Notes: generated by a model from the letters alone, not told the origin. A stretch of DNA of 42,574 nt from Candidatus Gottesmanbacteria bacterium RIFCSPHIGHO2_01_FULL_46_14 (GCA_001780895.1 MFJJ01000048.1:1-42574); one strand, 5' to 3'. Positions 23,701 to 32,567 are shown, numbered from the stretch's first letter. A program made the numbers and translations.

Positions 23701-23892
23701 TTGATTACACCGGATACTACTATTGGAAAATATACTGAAGGTGTTGCACCAAGGAGACCCAGCGAACATGATGAGCCGGATCTAAGGAAAGTTTTAGAAC
23801 GCAATAGAGAGACAGTAGAGGAAGCAAAGGCGAGATTTAGAAAAACTCACCCAGGGTGGTATGGTGAGGAGATAGTTGACAAGGAAGGGTAA
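23701..23892 (+). CDS. Hypothetical 63-aa protein between upp and pyrG
   Basis: Not recognised. It starts with TTG, supported by GGAGGTG at 8 nt upstream. The protein is very polar and charged, Glu/Arg-rich (RKVLERNRETVEEAKARFRKTHPGWYGEE), probably helical, with no membrane segment or Cys. Its Shine-Dalgarno sequence is stronger than those of most genes here. Confidence 0.5.
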   Translation: MITPDTTIGKYTEGVAPRRPSEHDEPDLRKVLERNRETVEEAKARFRKTHPGWYGEEIVDKEG

Positions 23893-23902
23893 ATTGGTTC
23901 TA

Positions 23903-23932
23903 TTGACTCCTCACAGGCTTTTTTGTTATCTT
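23903..23932 (+). promoter_or_regulatory. Promoter of pyrG (leaderless)
   Basis: TTGACT (23903-23908), then extended -10 TGT-TATCTT (-10 at 23927-23932). The GTG start of pyrG is at 23938, within a base of the predicted transcription start. Confidence 0.5.
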
Positions 23933-23937
23933 AGGCT

Positions 23938-25605
23938 GTGCTGAGTAAGAAACCGTGCTACATCTTCGTTTCCGGGGGCGTCCTATCGGGACTGGGTAAA
24001 GGCGTCACCGCTGCTTCCATTGCCTTCCTTCTTCAAAAACGAGGATATACCGTTACCCCGGTTAAATGCGAGAACTATTTGAACATCGACGCCGGGCTCA
24101 TTAACCCCATCGAGCACGGTGATCCGTTTTTGTGCGAAGACGGCACTGAGGCGGATATGGACATGGGGACCTATGAGAAATTCCTGGATAAAAACGTTTT
24201 GCGCCACAACTTTATCACCATGGGCCAGATTTATCAGGAGGTTATTGCCAAAGAGCGCAACTTCGAATACGCCGGCGAAGACGTTGAGGCCATTCCCTAT
24301 ATTACCGATGAAATCATCCGTCGGATTAACGACGCCGGCAAAAAAGAAGATGCTGACATTGTCGTTGTTGAGCTTGGAGGAACGGCCGGAGAGTATCAAA
24401 ATATCCTCTATTACGAAGCATCCCGGATACTCAAAATTGTCAAGAAAGCCCCGGTTGTGCATGTGCATGTCAGTTACTTACCCACCCCCGCGCATTTGGG
24501 CGAACCCAAGACCAAGCCCACGCAGCTTTCCGTCAAATTTCTCCAGTCGATGGGTGTCCAACCCGACTTTATCGTCTGTCGCGGCGAAAAAACGATCGAT
24601 AAAAGGCGCCGCGAACGGCTCGCGATGTTTTGCAGCGTGGATGCAGAAAACGTCATCAATAATCCCGATGACGTGACGGCCTACGCCGTACCCGTAACAT
24701 TTGAAGAGCAGCAATTTGCCCAAAAGATACTCGCAATGTTTGACCTTCCCGATAAGAAACCAGCAATGAACCAATGGGGTAAACTGTTAGAGCGGGTAGT
24801 CGAGTCCCGAAAAAAAACGATTGAAATAGCAATCGTGGGCAAGTATTTTGCTACCGGAGACTATGAACTCCGCGATAGTTACGCCGCGCTTATGGATGCC
24901 CTCGACCACGCCGGTTGGGCGAACGGGGTAGGTGTCAAAACGCGATGGATTAATTCGGCCCGCATCGAAAAGGGTGAGGAGGTCGAGAAGCTTTTCGACG
25001 GTGTTTCTGGTGTGATTGTTCCCATCGGGTGGGGGCCGCGGGGAGTCGAAGGAATGATTACGGCAATCCAATTTGCCAGAGAACAAAAAATTCCCTATCT
25101 CGGATTGTGTTATGGTATGCAGCTGGCCGTCGTCGAATATGCACGGAATGTGGCGGGTCTTGGTGGAGCAAACACGACGGAGTGCGATGAGAAGACACCA
25201 TTTCCTGTCATTCACATGAATCCCATGCAGGAAGATAATCGGAAACGCAGAGCCTACGGGGGAACAATGCGTTTGGGCCGATGGGATTGTCGCGTAGCGG
25301 AAGGGACGATAGCAGATCGGGCATACACCAAAGCAAAAGCCTATGACAAGCCCGAGAGTAACATTGTCGGAGAACGCCATCGCCATAGATATGAGTTTAA
25401 TAACGATTATGGCAAGAAACTCGAGGGAGCCGGTCTCGTTTTATCGGGAAGATCTGTTGTAGAAAATTTAGTAGAAATCGTTGAACTACCTCAGTCTGTG
25501 CACCCGTTCTATCTTGCTACGCAGTATCATCCTGAATACCGGTCGCGGCCATTGTCGCCACATCCGATTTTTGTCGAATTTATCAGAGCCTGTTTCCATG
25601 ATTAA
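23938..25605 (+). CDS. pyrG: CTP synthase
   Basis: A 555-aa glutamine-dependent CTP synthase making CTP from UTP. The amidoligase domain starts with YIFVSGGVLSGLGKGVTAASIAFLL and contains the IDAGLINPIEHGD region; the class I glutaminase domain has its Cys in YLGLCYGMQLAVVEYARN and His-Glu in QYHPEYRSRP. GTG start with no Shine-Dalgarno sequence, matching a leaderless promoter. It overlaps purB by 8 nt. No pyrG attenuator-type leader is possible because there is essentially no leader. Confidence 0.96.
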   Translation: MLSKKPCYIFVSGGVLSGLGKGVTAASIAFLLQKRGYTVTPVKCENYLNIDAGLINPIEHGDPFLCEDGTEADMDMGTYEKFLDKNVLRHNFITMGQIYQEVIAKERNFEYAGEDVEAIPYITDEIIRRINDAGKKEDADIVVVELGGTAGEYQNILYYEASRILKIVKKAPVVHVHVSYLPTPAHLGEPKTKPTQLSVKFLQSMGVQPDFIVCRGEKTIDKRRRERLAMFCSVDAENVINNPDDVTAYAVPVTFEEQQFAQKILAMFDLPDKKPAMNQWGKLLERVVESRKKTIEIAIVGKYFATGDYELRDSYAALMDALDHAGWANGVGVKTRWINSARIEKGEEVEKLFDGVSGVIVPIGWGPRGVEGMITAIQFAREQKIPYLGLCYGMQLAVVEYARNVAGLGGANTTECDEKTPFPVIHMNPMQEDNRKRRAYGGTMRLGRWDCRVAEGTIADRAYTKAKAYDKPESNIVGERHRHRYEFNNDYGKKLEGAGLVLSGRSVVENLVEIVELPQSVHPFYLATQYHPEYRSRPLSPHPIFVEFIRACFHD

Positions 25606-27013
25606 CTGGGAAGAGAACACGCCCCTGGTTGCCCTAACTCACCTGGACGGGAGAAATGCGCACAAGCTCTCGTCTCTCCGACCGTATTTTTCCGAATTTG
25701 CATGGATGAAACTTCGACTTAGGGTGATGGCATCGTATACAAAAGAAATCGCAGCAAGACTGTCCGGAACAAAACTTTCAACGAGCGACACAAGAAGACT
25801 TCAATCACTCATTGACTCATTTTTTCTCAAGGACGCTCGTGCAGTCGTAACAATTGAAAAAAGAGTCAACCACGACCTGAAAGCACTTGAACTCTATTGC
25901 TCCGATAGCCTCGAAAGGCGAGGCCTTTCGAGGCTGATACCCTATCTTAATTTGGGCATTGGGTCAGAAGATATAAATTCCATTGCACTTGCACGTTTAC
26001 TCAAAACCAGTAGGGGAGAAGTGCTTATTCCTGCGTTAAAAAAGGTTTCTTTTTCGCTTAGCGATCTTTGTCAGAAGGAAATAAATACCTCCATGGTCGC
26101 TCGAACCCATGCACAGCCGGCAAATGTCACGACGTTTGGCAAGGAAGTCGCCAATTCCCTTTCAAGATTGTGCGACGAGTTGGAAATATTCTTTTCCCAT
26201 TCTTTCACTGCAAAATGCTCCGGAGAAGTAGGTTCCTACCAAGCATATCTCGGGGTTGATCCGTCCGTTGACTGGATTGCGTTTACTGACCGTTTCATCC
26301 GGTCATTTGGGCTTACCCCGTCGCATCACGCTACTCAAATTGCTCCCTATGACAACATTACTCGATATTTTCAGTCGCTTTTTCGAATCAATACAATTCT
26401 TATAGATTTTTGTAAAAACATGTGGCTCTATGTTCTTTTGGGATATCTTCGGGTTAAAAAGATTGAAAAAGAAGTAGGATCAGCAGGTATGCCGCACAAG
26501 GTCAACCCCATTTATTTTGAAGGTGCAGAGGGAGGTTTAGAGATGGCAAATGGAAGTATCGAAACCTTTGTACGAACGTTACCGATCAACCGTCTCAACC
26601 GTGATTTTTCCGATTCGACCATCAGGAGAAATATCGTTTTGCCTCTTGCATATAGCTTACTGTCGTATCAGAGTATTATCGACGCACTTTGCCGAATAGA
26701 AGTAGATACGGAAGCGATTGCAACTGACCTAAAAAATCATAAGGAAGTGTGGCTTGAGACAGTAAAATCGTATGGAATTACTCATGGGATTTCAGATATG
26801 TATGACCGGTTAAAAAAAGAAACACGAGGCCGCGTACTTTCAGCAGGGGATCTTGAAGAAATAGTTCGTTCTCTTCCTTTAAAACTATCTGATAAACGAG
26901 AACTCTTAACTCTGTGCAATGATTCTCAAAATCCATATCCTGCCAGGATTGTTGAAGAGGCTGTTGGAAAAGCTAAGCGACTTTTGTCATCGGAGAACAG
27001 TACAATATTATGA
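25598..27013 (+). CDS. purB: Adenylosuccinate lyase
   Basis: A 471-aa fumarase/aspartase-superfamily enzyme that acts on SAICAR and adenylosuccinate. It shows the SEDIN motif (IGSEDINSIAL), ARTHAQPANVTTFGKE with the catalytic His, and the signature loop VGSAGMPHKVNPI. The ATG at 25598, inside the pyrG end, gives the standard start; a longer frame from 25481 only shadows pyrG. A perfect 29-nt hairpin at 25907-25935 encodes SLERRGLSRL just before LIPYLNLG. It is coupled to purA by ATGA. Confidence 0.94.
   Translation: MINWEENTPLVALTHLDGRNAHKLSSLRPYFSEFAWMKLRLRVMASYTKEIAARLSGTKLSTSDTRRLQSLIDSFFLKDARAVVTIEKRVNHDLKALELYCSDSLERRGLSRLIPYLNLGIGSEDINSIALARLLKTSRGEVLIPALKKVSFSLSDLCQKEINTSMVARTHAQPANVTTFGKEVANSLSRLCDELEIFFSHSFTAKCSGEVGSYQAYLGVDPSVDWIAFTDRFIRSFGLTPSHHATQIAPYDNITRYFQSLFRINTILIDFCKNMWLYVLLGYLRVKKIEKEVGSAGMPHKVNPIYFEGAEGGLEMANGSIETFVRTLPINRLNRDFSDSTIRRNIVLPLAYSLLSYQSIIDALCRIEVDTEAIATDLKNHKEVWLETVKSYGITHGISDMYDRLKKETRGRVLSAGDLEEIVRSLPLKLSDKRELLTLCNDSQNPYPARIVEEAVGKAKRLLSSENSTIL
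25907..25935. repeat. Perfect 29-nt hairpin inside purB
   Basis: AGCCTCGAAAGGC-gag-GCCTTTCGAGGCT, a 13-bp perfect stem with a 3-nt loop, in frame in a variable region of PurB. The third sequence-unrelated palindrome type found inside an essential gene here. Confidence 0.65.
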
Positions 27014-28272
27014 AACAATCGTTAATCGTCGTTGGTCTCCAGTGGGGAGACGAGGGAAAAGGGAAAATTATAGACGCAATTGCACCGTCTTTTGACTACG
27101 TCGTCCGCTGGAACGGCGGCAATAACGCAGGACACACCGTGGTTGTTGACGGGAAACGATTTGCCCTATCGCTTGTTCCGTCCGGAGTACTGCAAAAAAA
27201 GAAACTCCTTATTGCTCAGGGGGTCGTTATTAATCCTACGATACTTTTAGGCGAAATACAGATGCTTGAGGAAGCCGGATACCGTCTGGATCTGACGATT
27301 GATTCGCGTTGCCATATCGTGATGCCCTACCATAGCGCTATGGACGCGGCCAATGAAGCGTGGAAAGGCAAAAACGCGACGGGAAGTCTTCATCTGGGGA
27401 TTGGGTATTGCTATGAGGATCGAAACAATCGGGCAGGAATCAGGCTTGAATTTTTAGTACGACCCGACGAGTTGAAAGAAAAATTAGAGCACATTGTTCC
27501 GTTAAAAAAAGCAATCATCGAAAAAGTCTATGGAGTAAAAACAGACTTTACGGTTCAGTCTATCCTCGATGAATATATTCTTTACGGAAAGAAACTACAC
27601 AAATATATCGGTGATGTTTCCTCTCTCGTTTCCAAACAGATGGATACACATGCCTTTCTCTTTGAACAAGCTCATGGTACGATGCTGGATCCGGTATTCG
27701 GCACATATCCATTCACCGTCGCGCCTCCGACCATCGCCTCGGCGGTATTTCCGAGCGTAGGTATTGCAGCCCGTCCATTGGACGTTATCGGCGTTGTGAA
27801 AGCATACACAACACGCGTGGGAAACGGCCCCTTTCCCACAGAACTTTTTGATAAAACCGGTGAAACGATTCGAAAGGCTGGCCGTGAGTTTGGTACCGTA
27901 TCCAAACGGCCGAGGCGCTGCGGGTGGCTCGACCTGCCGGTCTTGCGCTACGCCGTCCGGATCAATGGGGTTACCCGTTTGGCAATTACCAAGCTTGATG
28001 TGCTAAGCGGGATAAAAAAATTAAAGGTTTGTATCGGGTATCGGTATGGCAGCAAGATGCTTCGGGAATTTCCGTCAGAAATTTCAATCCTAGCTAACAC
28101 GACACCTATCTATGAGATACTGGAGGGCTGGAATGAAGATATTACTCAAGCAAGTACACGCAGTGATTTACCCAAAAAGACCCAACGCTATCTTGCATGT
28201 ATCGAAAAAAACCTTCATATTCCGATTCGATTAGTTTCAGTGGGTGCTGAGCGAAACGCCCTGATCAGATGA
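27010..28272 (+). CDS. purA: Adenylosuccinate synthetase
   Basis: A 420-aa GTP-dependent enzyme joining IMP and aspartate. It has GLQWGDEGKGKIID at the N-terminus, WNGGNNAGHTVV with the catalytic His, QAHGTMLDPVFGTYPF and the C-terminal base-binding ITKLDVLSG. With purB it makes AMP from IMP. Start and stop overlap both neighbours (ATGA), so purB-purA-guaB is one translational unit. Confidence 0.96.
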   Translation: MKQSLIVVGLQWGDEGKGKIIDAIAPSFDYVVRWNGGNNAGHTVVVDGKRFALSLVPSGVLQKKKLLIAQGVVINPTILLGEIQMLEEAGYRLDLTIDSRCHIVMPYHSAMDAANEAWKGKNATGSLHLGIGYCYEDRNNRAGIRLEFLVRPDELKEKLEHIVPLKKAIIEKVYGVKTDFTVQSILDEYILYGKKLHKYIGDVSSLVSKQMDTHAFLFEQAHGTMLDPVFGTYPFTVAPPTIASAVFPSVGIAARPLDVIGVVKAYTTRVGNGPFPTELFDKTGETIRKAGREFGTVSKRPRRCGWLDLPVLRYAVRINGVTRLAITKLDVLSGIKKLKVCIGYRYGSKMLREFPSEISILANTTPIYEILEGWNEDITQASTRSDLPKKTQRYLACIEKNLHIPIRLVSVGAERNALIR

Positions 28273-29738
28273 TACATACGATACCATTGGGTTTAACCTA
28301 CGATGATGTCCTTCTCGTGCCGCAGAAATCGCGAATCACGTCACGGTCTATGGTTTCCACACGAACGAGACTCTCGAGGCACATAGATCTTGCAATCCCT
28401 TTTGTTTCAAGTAACGTCGATACCGTTACGGAGGCCGCAATGGCTATTGCGATGGCAAAACTCGGCGGCATAGGAATTATTCATCGCTTTATGTCAATTG
28501 AACGGCAGGTCGAGGAAATTACGCAGGTCAAGCGCTCGGAGGGCTTTGTCATGGGTAAGCCCTTTACGGTGAGGCCGGAGCAAACAGCCAACGACATTAC
28601 GCCGCTTCTTAAACGTCACCACGTCTCAAGTGCCATTGTCGTTGACGGCAAGTCGCGCATATTGGGTCTCGTGACCGAGCGCGATATGTGGTTTCTCCCC
28701 GACGGGAGCGTCAAAGTCAAAACGCTCATGACTCCGGCGGATAAACTCACGACGGCTAAAGTTGGTATAACCCTGCGCGAGGCTCGTGATATATTTCGAA
28801 GGTTCAAGATTGAGAAGCTACCGCTGACCAACGACGACGGGACGCTGGGTGGGCTCATTACCTCCCGGACGGTTTTGAACGAAGATATCTATCCGCTCGC
28901 AACAAAAGACGAAAAAGGCAGGCTTCGCGTAGGAGCTGCAGTCGGCGTCGTGGGTGACTTTCGTGAGCGCGCCAGAGCGTTGGTCAAAGCGGGAGTGGAT
29001 GTACTTGTCGTTGACATCGCCCACGTCCATTCAACGCACGGTCTTGCTGCGATAAAACGACTCCGTACTATTTGTCAGAGTATTGATTTGATCGCCGGAA
29101 ACATAGCAACCCGCGAGGCTGCAGCTGATCTCGTGCGGCTCGACTGTGACGCGGTGAAAGTCGGCATCGGACCGGGAGGCATTTGCATTACGCGTATCGT
29201 TGCGGGAGTGGGTGTGCCGCAATTTACCGCGATTAGGGAATGTGCTCCGGTCGCCCACAAGGGAAACGTGCCTCTCATTGCCGACGGCGGTACGAACTAT
29301 CCGGGTGACATGGCTAAAGCACTTGCAGCCGGAGCATCCAGCGTCATGATTACCGGATGGCTCGCCGGTACGGAGGAGAGTCCCGGCCGCATTATTTTAC
29401 GCAAAGGCCAAAAGTACAAAGTGCACCGGGGAGCCGCTTCTTTTACCGCGGTGGCATCGCGGAAGCTTTCAGCCGTCTCCGGACAGGTCAGAAAGGAGTT
29501 AGCCGAGGCAGAAGTGGAAAAAGAGCTCGACGAATACGTTGCCGAAGGAGTCGAGAGCTTTGTTCCCTACAAAGGCCCTGCAAAAGATGTTGTTTTTCAA
29601 CTGGTGGGCGCTGTTCGTTCCGGGATGAGCTACTGTAATGCCATGACCATTGACGAATTCTGGAAACGGGCGCAGTTTATCCAAATGACCCAAGCGGGAC
29701 TGCGTGAATCTACACAGCATAACATTGAGGAAATGTGA
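28269..29738 (+). CDS. guaB: IMP dehydrogenase
   Basis: A 489-aa enzyme oxidising IMP to XMP, the entry to GMP. A TIM barrel begins with LTYDDVLLVP, is interrupted by two CBS domains (about 90-205) and continues with the catalytic Cys in GIGPGGICITRIVAGVGVPQ. One residue in the loop is Gly where Ser is usual (GPGSIC). With purA it splits IMP between AMP and GMP. Confidence 0.95.
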   Translation: MIHTIPLGLTYDDVLLVPQKSRITSRSMVSTRTRLSRHIDLAIPFVSSNVDTVTEAAMAIAMAKLGGIGIIHRFMSIERQVEEITQVKRSEGFVMGKPFTVRPEQTANDITPLLKRHHVSSAIVVDGKSRILGLVTERDMWFLPDGSVKVKTLMTPADKLTTAKVGITLREARDIFRRFKIEKLPLTNDDGTLGGLITSRTVLNEDIYPLATKDEKGRLRVGAAVGVVGDFRERARALVKAGVDVLVVDIAHVHSTHGLAAIKRLRTICQSIDLIAGNIATREAAADLVRLDCDAVKVGIGPGGICITRIVAGVGVPQFTAIRECAPVAHKGNVPLIADGGTNYPGDMAKALAAGASSVMITGWLAGTEESPGRIILRKGQKYKVHRGAASFTAVASRKLSAVSGQVRKELAEAEVEKELDEYVAEGVESFVPYKGPAKDVVFQLVGAVRSGMSYCNAMTIDEFWKRAQFIQMTQAGLRESTQHNIEEM

Positions 29739-29753
29739 GCCAGATGGTACAAT
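29725..29753 (+). promoter_or_regulatory. Promoter of rplS (nearly leaderless)
   Basis: TTGAGG (29725-29730), 17 nt, extended -10 TGG-TACAAT (29748-29753). The predicted start near 29760 leaves about 3 nt before the rplS ATG. Confidence 0.55.
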
Positions 29754-29762
29754 TGGGCAACT

Positions 29763-30152
29763 ATGTCAAACGTAACCAATTGGTCCGATGTGAAAATACA
29801 CGTTGGCGACACCATCCGTGTGCACTACAAACTTATCGAGCACGAAAAGATTGCCGGTAAAACCAAGCGTGAGGTTAAAGAAGAAACGCGCGAACGTATT
29901 CAAGTCTTTGAGGGTATACTTTTGGCAATTAAAGGGAGTAGCACCAATGAAATGATCACGGTCCGCCACATGGGTGCGGGTGCCATCGGGGTCGAGCGTA
30001 TTTTCCCTCTCGTTTCTCCGTGGATTAAAAAAATAGAAGTCAAAAAACATGGTGATGTTCGTCGCGCTAAACTCTATTATCTCCGTGGCCGTTCTGGTCG
30101 CGCCGCCACCCGCATCACCGAATCCGCTCCGCGCCCTTCCGTAACTGTGTAA
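29763..30152 (+). CDS. rplS: Large ribosomal subunit protein bL19
   Basis: A 129-aa bL19, located at the 30S-50S interface. It shows VHYKLIEHEKIAGKTKREVKEETRERIQVFEGILLAIKGSS and the typical ending VRRAKLYYLRGRSGRAATRITE. It sits alone between guaB and tRNA-Lys, without the usual rpsP-rimM-trmD partners, and has its own promoter. Confidence 0.95.
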   Translation: MSNVTNWSDVKIHVGDTIRVHYKLIEHEKIAGKTKREVKEETRERIQVFEGILLAIKGSSTNEMITVRHMGAGAIGVERIFPLVSPWIKKIEVKKHGDVRRAKLYYLRGRSGRAATRITESAPRPSVTV

Positions 30153-30155
30153 ATT

Positions 30156-30164
30156 TGGTATAAT
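30156..30164 (+). promoter_or_regulatory. Extended -10 promoter of tRNA-Lys
   Basis: TGG-TATAAT, perfect -10. Predicted start about 30171, two bases before the tRNA. Confidence 0.6.
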
Positions 30165-30172
30165 TTCTCCAC

Positions 30173-30247
30173 GGGTCCATAGCTCAACGGCAGAGCAGCA
30201 GCCTTTTAAGCTGTTGGTTGATGGTTCGAATCCATCTGGACTCACCA
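30173..30247 (+). tRNA. tRNA-Lys (anticodon TTT)
   Basis: Acceptor GGGTCCA pairs with TGGACTC (one G-U), discriminator A and encoded CCA (30245-30247). The anticodon stem GCAGC/GCTGT encloses loop CTTTTAA, giving TTT. Just beyond its 3' end begins an AT-rich region with the DUF4143-type ATPase gene. Confidence 0.95.
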
Positions 30248-30343
30248 TTTTGGAAATCGAAAGATGGTTGGGGGCAGCGCTGCAAAGGAATATTTTAAGT
30301 CTATCTGAAAAACATTATCACCCCAACTATATCCAAGATTTGG

Positions 30344-31498
30344 TTACTTACCTTTTAAAACATCCACTATCTTTTCGAGGTAATTTTGAGAAGTAACTAT
30401 TTCGGGAATATTAGGAATGGGAAAGATTTTTTTGGCAACACCATTTTTTGATTTAATCTCGATGGTTGTATAGTTCTTTTTATAGTCTTCAATAACTATA
30501 TCGACTTCTTTCCCCCCGTATTCCCTGTAAAAATACATATTTATTTTTGCGTTTTGCAGTTTACGAATTTTTTCAAGCTCTGAAATAATGAAATTCTCAA
30601 ACACTCCACCTTTGTCTTGACGAATGTCTAAATCCCTAAAATCCTGAATCAGAATATTTCGAATACCAAGATCGTAAAAATATAATTTACGATTTTCAGA
30701 AACAGCTTTTCTTATATTGGTTTTAAATGAGGGAAGGGAAATTAAAATGTAGTTTTTAATAAAGATTTCGATATAGTTTGAAACTGTAGAAGGGGATGCT
30801 CCCAATGAATCGGCAATCTCGCGGACAGAAACTTCTGAACCTAATTGCAGGGCAATTTTAGTCAAAATATCCTTAGCTAGTTTGGTATTTTTCAGATCAT
30901 AGATATCAATCACATCTTTTAGTACATATGCGTCCAACATGTGTTGGAGGAGGTCAATTCGCTCTTTCTCGCTCAAATTATCTTTTGCATAAACCTCGGG
31001 ATATGCGCCATAAATTTGCAGTTTCTTTGCCAATTTAGTTTTAAATTCTCCCATCTCTGAAACTTTTGGCCTTATGTTTTCTAAGGCCTCAACGACTGAA
31101 AGGGGTAAACAATAGATTTCGTTAAACCTTCCTGCTAAGGTATCAAACTCTTTAGAAAACTTTTGACGTAGCTCTGAACTTCCCGTAGCAATAACCTTTG
31201 TTTTAAACTCGTCAAAAAGTATTTTAAGCATTACTGTTGCTTCCGGGTAATTTTGAATTTCATCAATCAGGATTACTTTATTCTCTTTTACAATGGTTTC
31301 AAGAACTTCTCTGCGGGAAGAAAATTTTTCCCTATCTGATTGCAGATCAAAATTGAATTTTGTAACTCCTAACTCTTGCGCGAGTTTATTAATTAGGGTC
31401 GTTTTACCGGAACGCCTTGGACCCCAAACAAACAATATTTTATTCTCATTACCTTTTAGGTATTTACTTATAGCGTCTTCGATTGTGCGTTTGAGCAT
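30344..31498 (-). CDS. AAA ATPase with C-terminal DUF4143-type nuclease-like domain
   Basis: A 384-aa protein of the AAA_14/DUF4143 group: Walker A WGPRRSGKTT near the N-terminus, Walker B VILIDEIQNYPEA, sensor ATGSSEL, then a winged-helix-like stretch (VSVREIADSLGASPSTVSNYIEIF) and a C-terminal PD-(D/E)XK-like region (GGVFENFIISELEKI, YREYGGKEVDIVIED, TTIEIKSKNG). The family is widespread in bacteria and archaea and of uncertain role; links to mobile DNA have been proposed. The second in-frame ATG (31498) is chosen because an extended -10 box places transcription exactly there. The gene is clearly more AT-rich than its neighbours, suggesting acquisition. Confidence 0.85.
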   Translation of the reverse strand: MLKRTIEDAISKYLKGNENKILFVWGPRRSGKTTLINKLAQELGVTKFNFDLQSDREKFSSRREVLETIVKENKVILIDEIQNYPEATVMLKILFDEFKTKVIATGSSELRQKFSKEFDTLAGRFNEIYCLPLSVVEALENIRPKVSEMGEFKTKLAKKLQIYGAYPEVYAKDNLSEKERIDLLQHMLDAYVLKDVIDIYDLKNTKLAKDILTKIALQLGSEVSVREIADSLGASPSTVSNYIEIFIKNYILISLPSFKTNIRKAVSENRKLYFYDLGIRNILIQDFRDLDIRQDKGGVFENFIISELEKIRKLQNAKINMYFYREYGGKEVDIVIEDYKKNYTTIEIKSKNGVAKKIFPIPNIPEIVTSQNYLEKIVDVLKGK

Positions 31499-31504
31499 AT
31501 TCAT

Positions 31505-31565
31505 ATATAATCATTTTACTACTAATTTGTAGTTTGTCAATACTCATTTTAATACTAATTTGAAG
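31505..31565 (-). promoter_or_regulatory. Leaderless promoter with two direct repeats upstream of the ATPase gene
   Basis: An extended -10 TGA-TTATAT (31513-31505, minus strand) lies 6 nt before the ATG at 31498. Two 22-bp direct repeats, 31511-31532 and 31544-31565, match at 20 of 22 positions and start exactly 33 bp apart. Each contains the partial dyad TAC-AAATTA-GTA. The promoter-proximal copy touches the -10, as an operator would. Confidence 0.5.
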
Positions 31566-31780
31566 ATCGAGCAGATTCAAACCTTTCGCTATTGGTTTTA
31601 TTAAAGGAGCAAAGCAAGGCCAAAATCGCGCGCGCAAAAAAATGAGCGGAGGCGCAACGGATGGGCACATTCGGCAGGCTCAGTGTAAAGGCGCCGCGCA
31701 ACATAGCGAGCCCCGCCACCGCGGGGCGAGCTAACACAATTCTTTGAAATACGTTCGAATTTTTTCGAAAACGTTCACAT
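31566..31780. other. Intergenic region without recognisable gene
   Basis: No gene seen in 215 bases. It holds a GCCCCGC-cacc-GCGGGGC hairpin (about 31713-31730) and, near 31755-31770, TTCGAA-tttt-TTCGAA. Composition switches from AT-rich to GC-rich inside it, so it may be an insertion junction. Confidence 0.5.
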
Positions 31781-32017
31781 ATGCCAGATAATCCTACAAC
31801 TCAAAAGACTGAGAAAATTGTAACAAAACTCCTGACCAACACGAGCCGTCAGTACACAGAATCTGCTCATGCGGAAATATTTAACCGTCTCATTCATACG
31901 ATTCGGAATTTTAACCTGAAAGCGGAAAGAACGGAGCGATTTGTGTTGCTGTTGGCAACAGCACAAGTTATTCTTGCAATTGCTCAGATTTATCTGGGAT
32001 TTGTTCAATTTCGTTGA
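31781..32017 (+). CDS. Small membrane-anchored hypothetical protein
   Basis: A 78-aa protein: a polar helical N-terminal part (about 1-50) and one C-terminal transmembrane helix (about 54-75, FVLLLATAQVILAIAQIYLGF). Not recognised; resembles the small tail-anchored proteins common in such genomes. No Shine-Dalgarno sequence or promoter is obvious. Its end overlaps the convergent dsbB by 13 nt. Confidence 0.5.
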   Translation: MPDNPTTQKTEKIVTKLLTNTSRQYTESAHAEIFNRLIHTIRNFNLKAERTERFVLLLATAQVILAIAQIYLGFVQFR

Positions 32018-32565
32018 TAGCTCCTGGAAAGCATCATGGCGGAGAAGATGAGGAGGAATGCCGTCAGGGCCATGAAGGGGATCGTGATGTAGCCGTAGGA
32101 CATGTCGAAGGTTTTTGCACATGATACGGAGTAGCCAACGGTTGAACAGGGAATGAATTCGTTGCCTCCGCGCTGCAGCCAATAGTGATAGGTTGCGATA
32201 ATTGCACCGATCCCCGATAATCCCAAGCAATAATCAATGATATTTTTTTTATCGGTTTTTGCTATGGCAAGCCCTAAGAGAAGTACCATCGGGTACATGA
32301 CGATTCGTTGATACCAGCAAAGCTTGCATGGCTCAAAACCTGCGATATCAGAGTAAAATAAACTCCCAAGCATTGAAACCAGGGCAACGACAAACGCTAA
32401 GATCCGTGCGTTTCGTGCAATTGAGGAAAAAACAGGAAATTTTACTAATTTTGAGAGCTTTCCTCGCGCGACAAAAAGAAAGAGGAGGAGACTCGCGACC
32501 AATGCGATATCAGAGGCAAGGACAAGGATTGCAAGCACCTGCGTGACTGTCTGGGTGAGATTCAT
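32005..32565 (-). CDS. DsbB-family disulfide oxidoreductase
   Basis: A 186-aa membrane protein with four main hydrophobic segments. The redox pairs are visible: C80-K-L-C83 after helix 2 and C140...C149 (IPCSTVGYSVSCAKTF) in the loop before the last helix. DsbB/BdbC proteins reoxidise a thioredoxin-like partner and pass electrons to quinone; no partner is coded in this window. The ATG at 32565 is preferred over an upstream GTG because a perfect TATAAT lies 6 nt before it and would overlap the longer reading frame. Confidence 0.88.
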   Translation of the reverse strand: MNLTQTVTQVLAILVLASDIALVASLLLFLFVARGKLSKLVKFPVFSSIARNARILAFVVALVSMLGSLFYSDIAGFEPCKLCWYQRIVMYPMVLLLGLAIAKTDKKNIIDYCLGLSGIGAIIATYHYWLQRGGNEFIPCSTVGYSVSCAKTFDMSYGYITIPFMALTAFLLIFSAMMLSRSYQRN

Positions 32566-32567
32566 AG

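Noticed and set aside
25481..25597. Longer purB frame
   Set aside because: It lies wholly within pyrG in another frame and adds no family-like residues; the ATG at 25598 matches the PurB N-terminus.
27001..27012. TACAAT before purA as a leaderless promoter
   Set aside because: The box ends only 3 nt before the ATG, so the predicted transcription start would fall after the start codon; purA is coupled to purB instead.
31566..31780. Short minus-strand frames in the gap after the ATPase gene
   Set aside because: No start context, no recognisable family and Cys/Pro/Arg-rich composition typical of non-coding GC-rich DNA.
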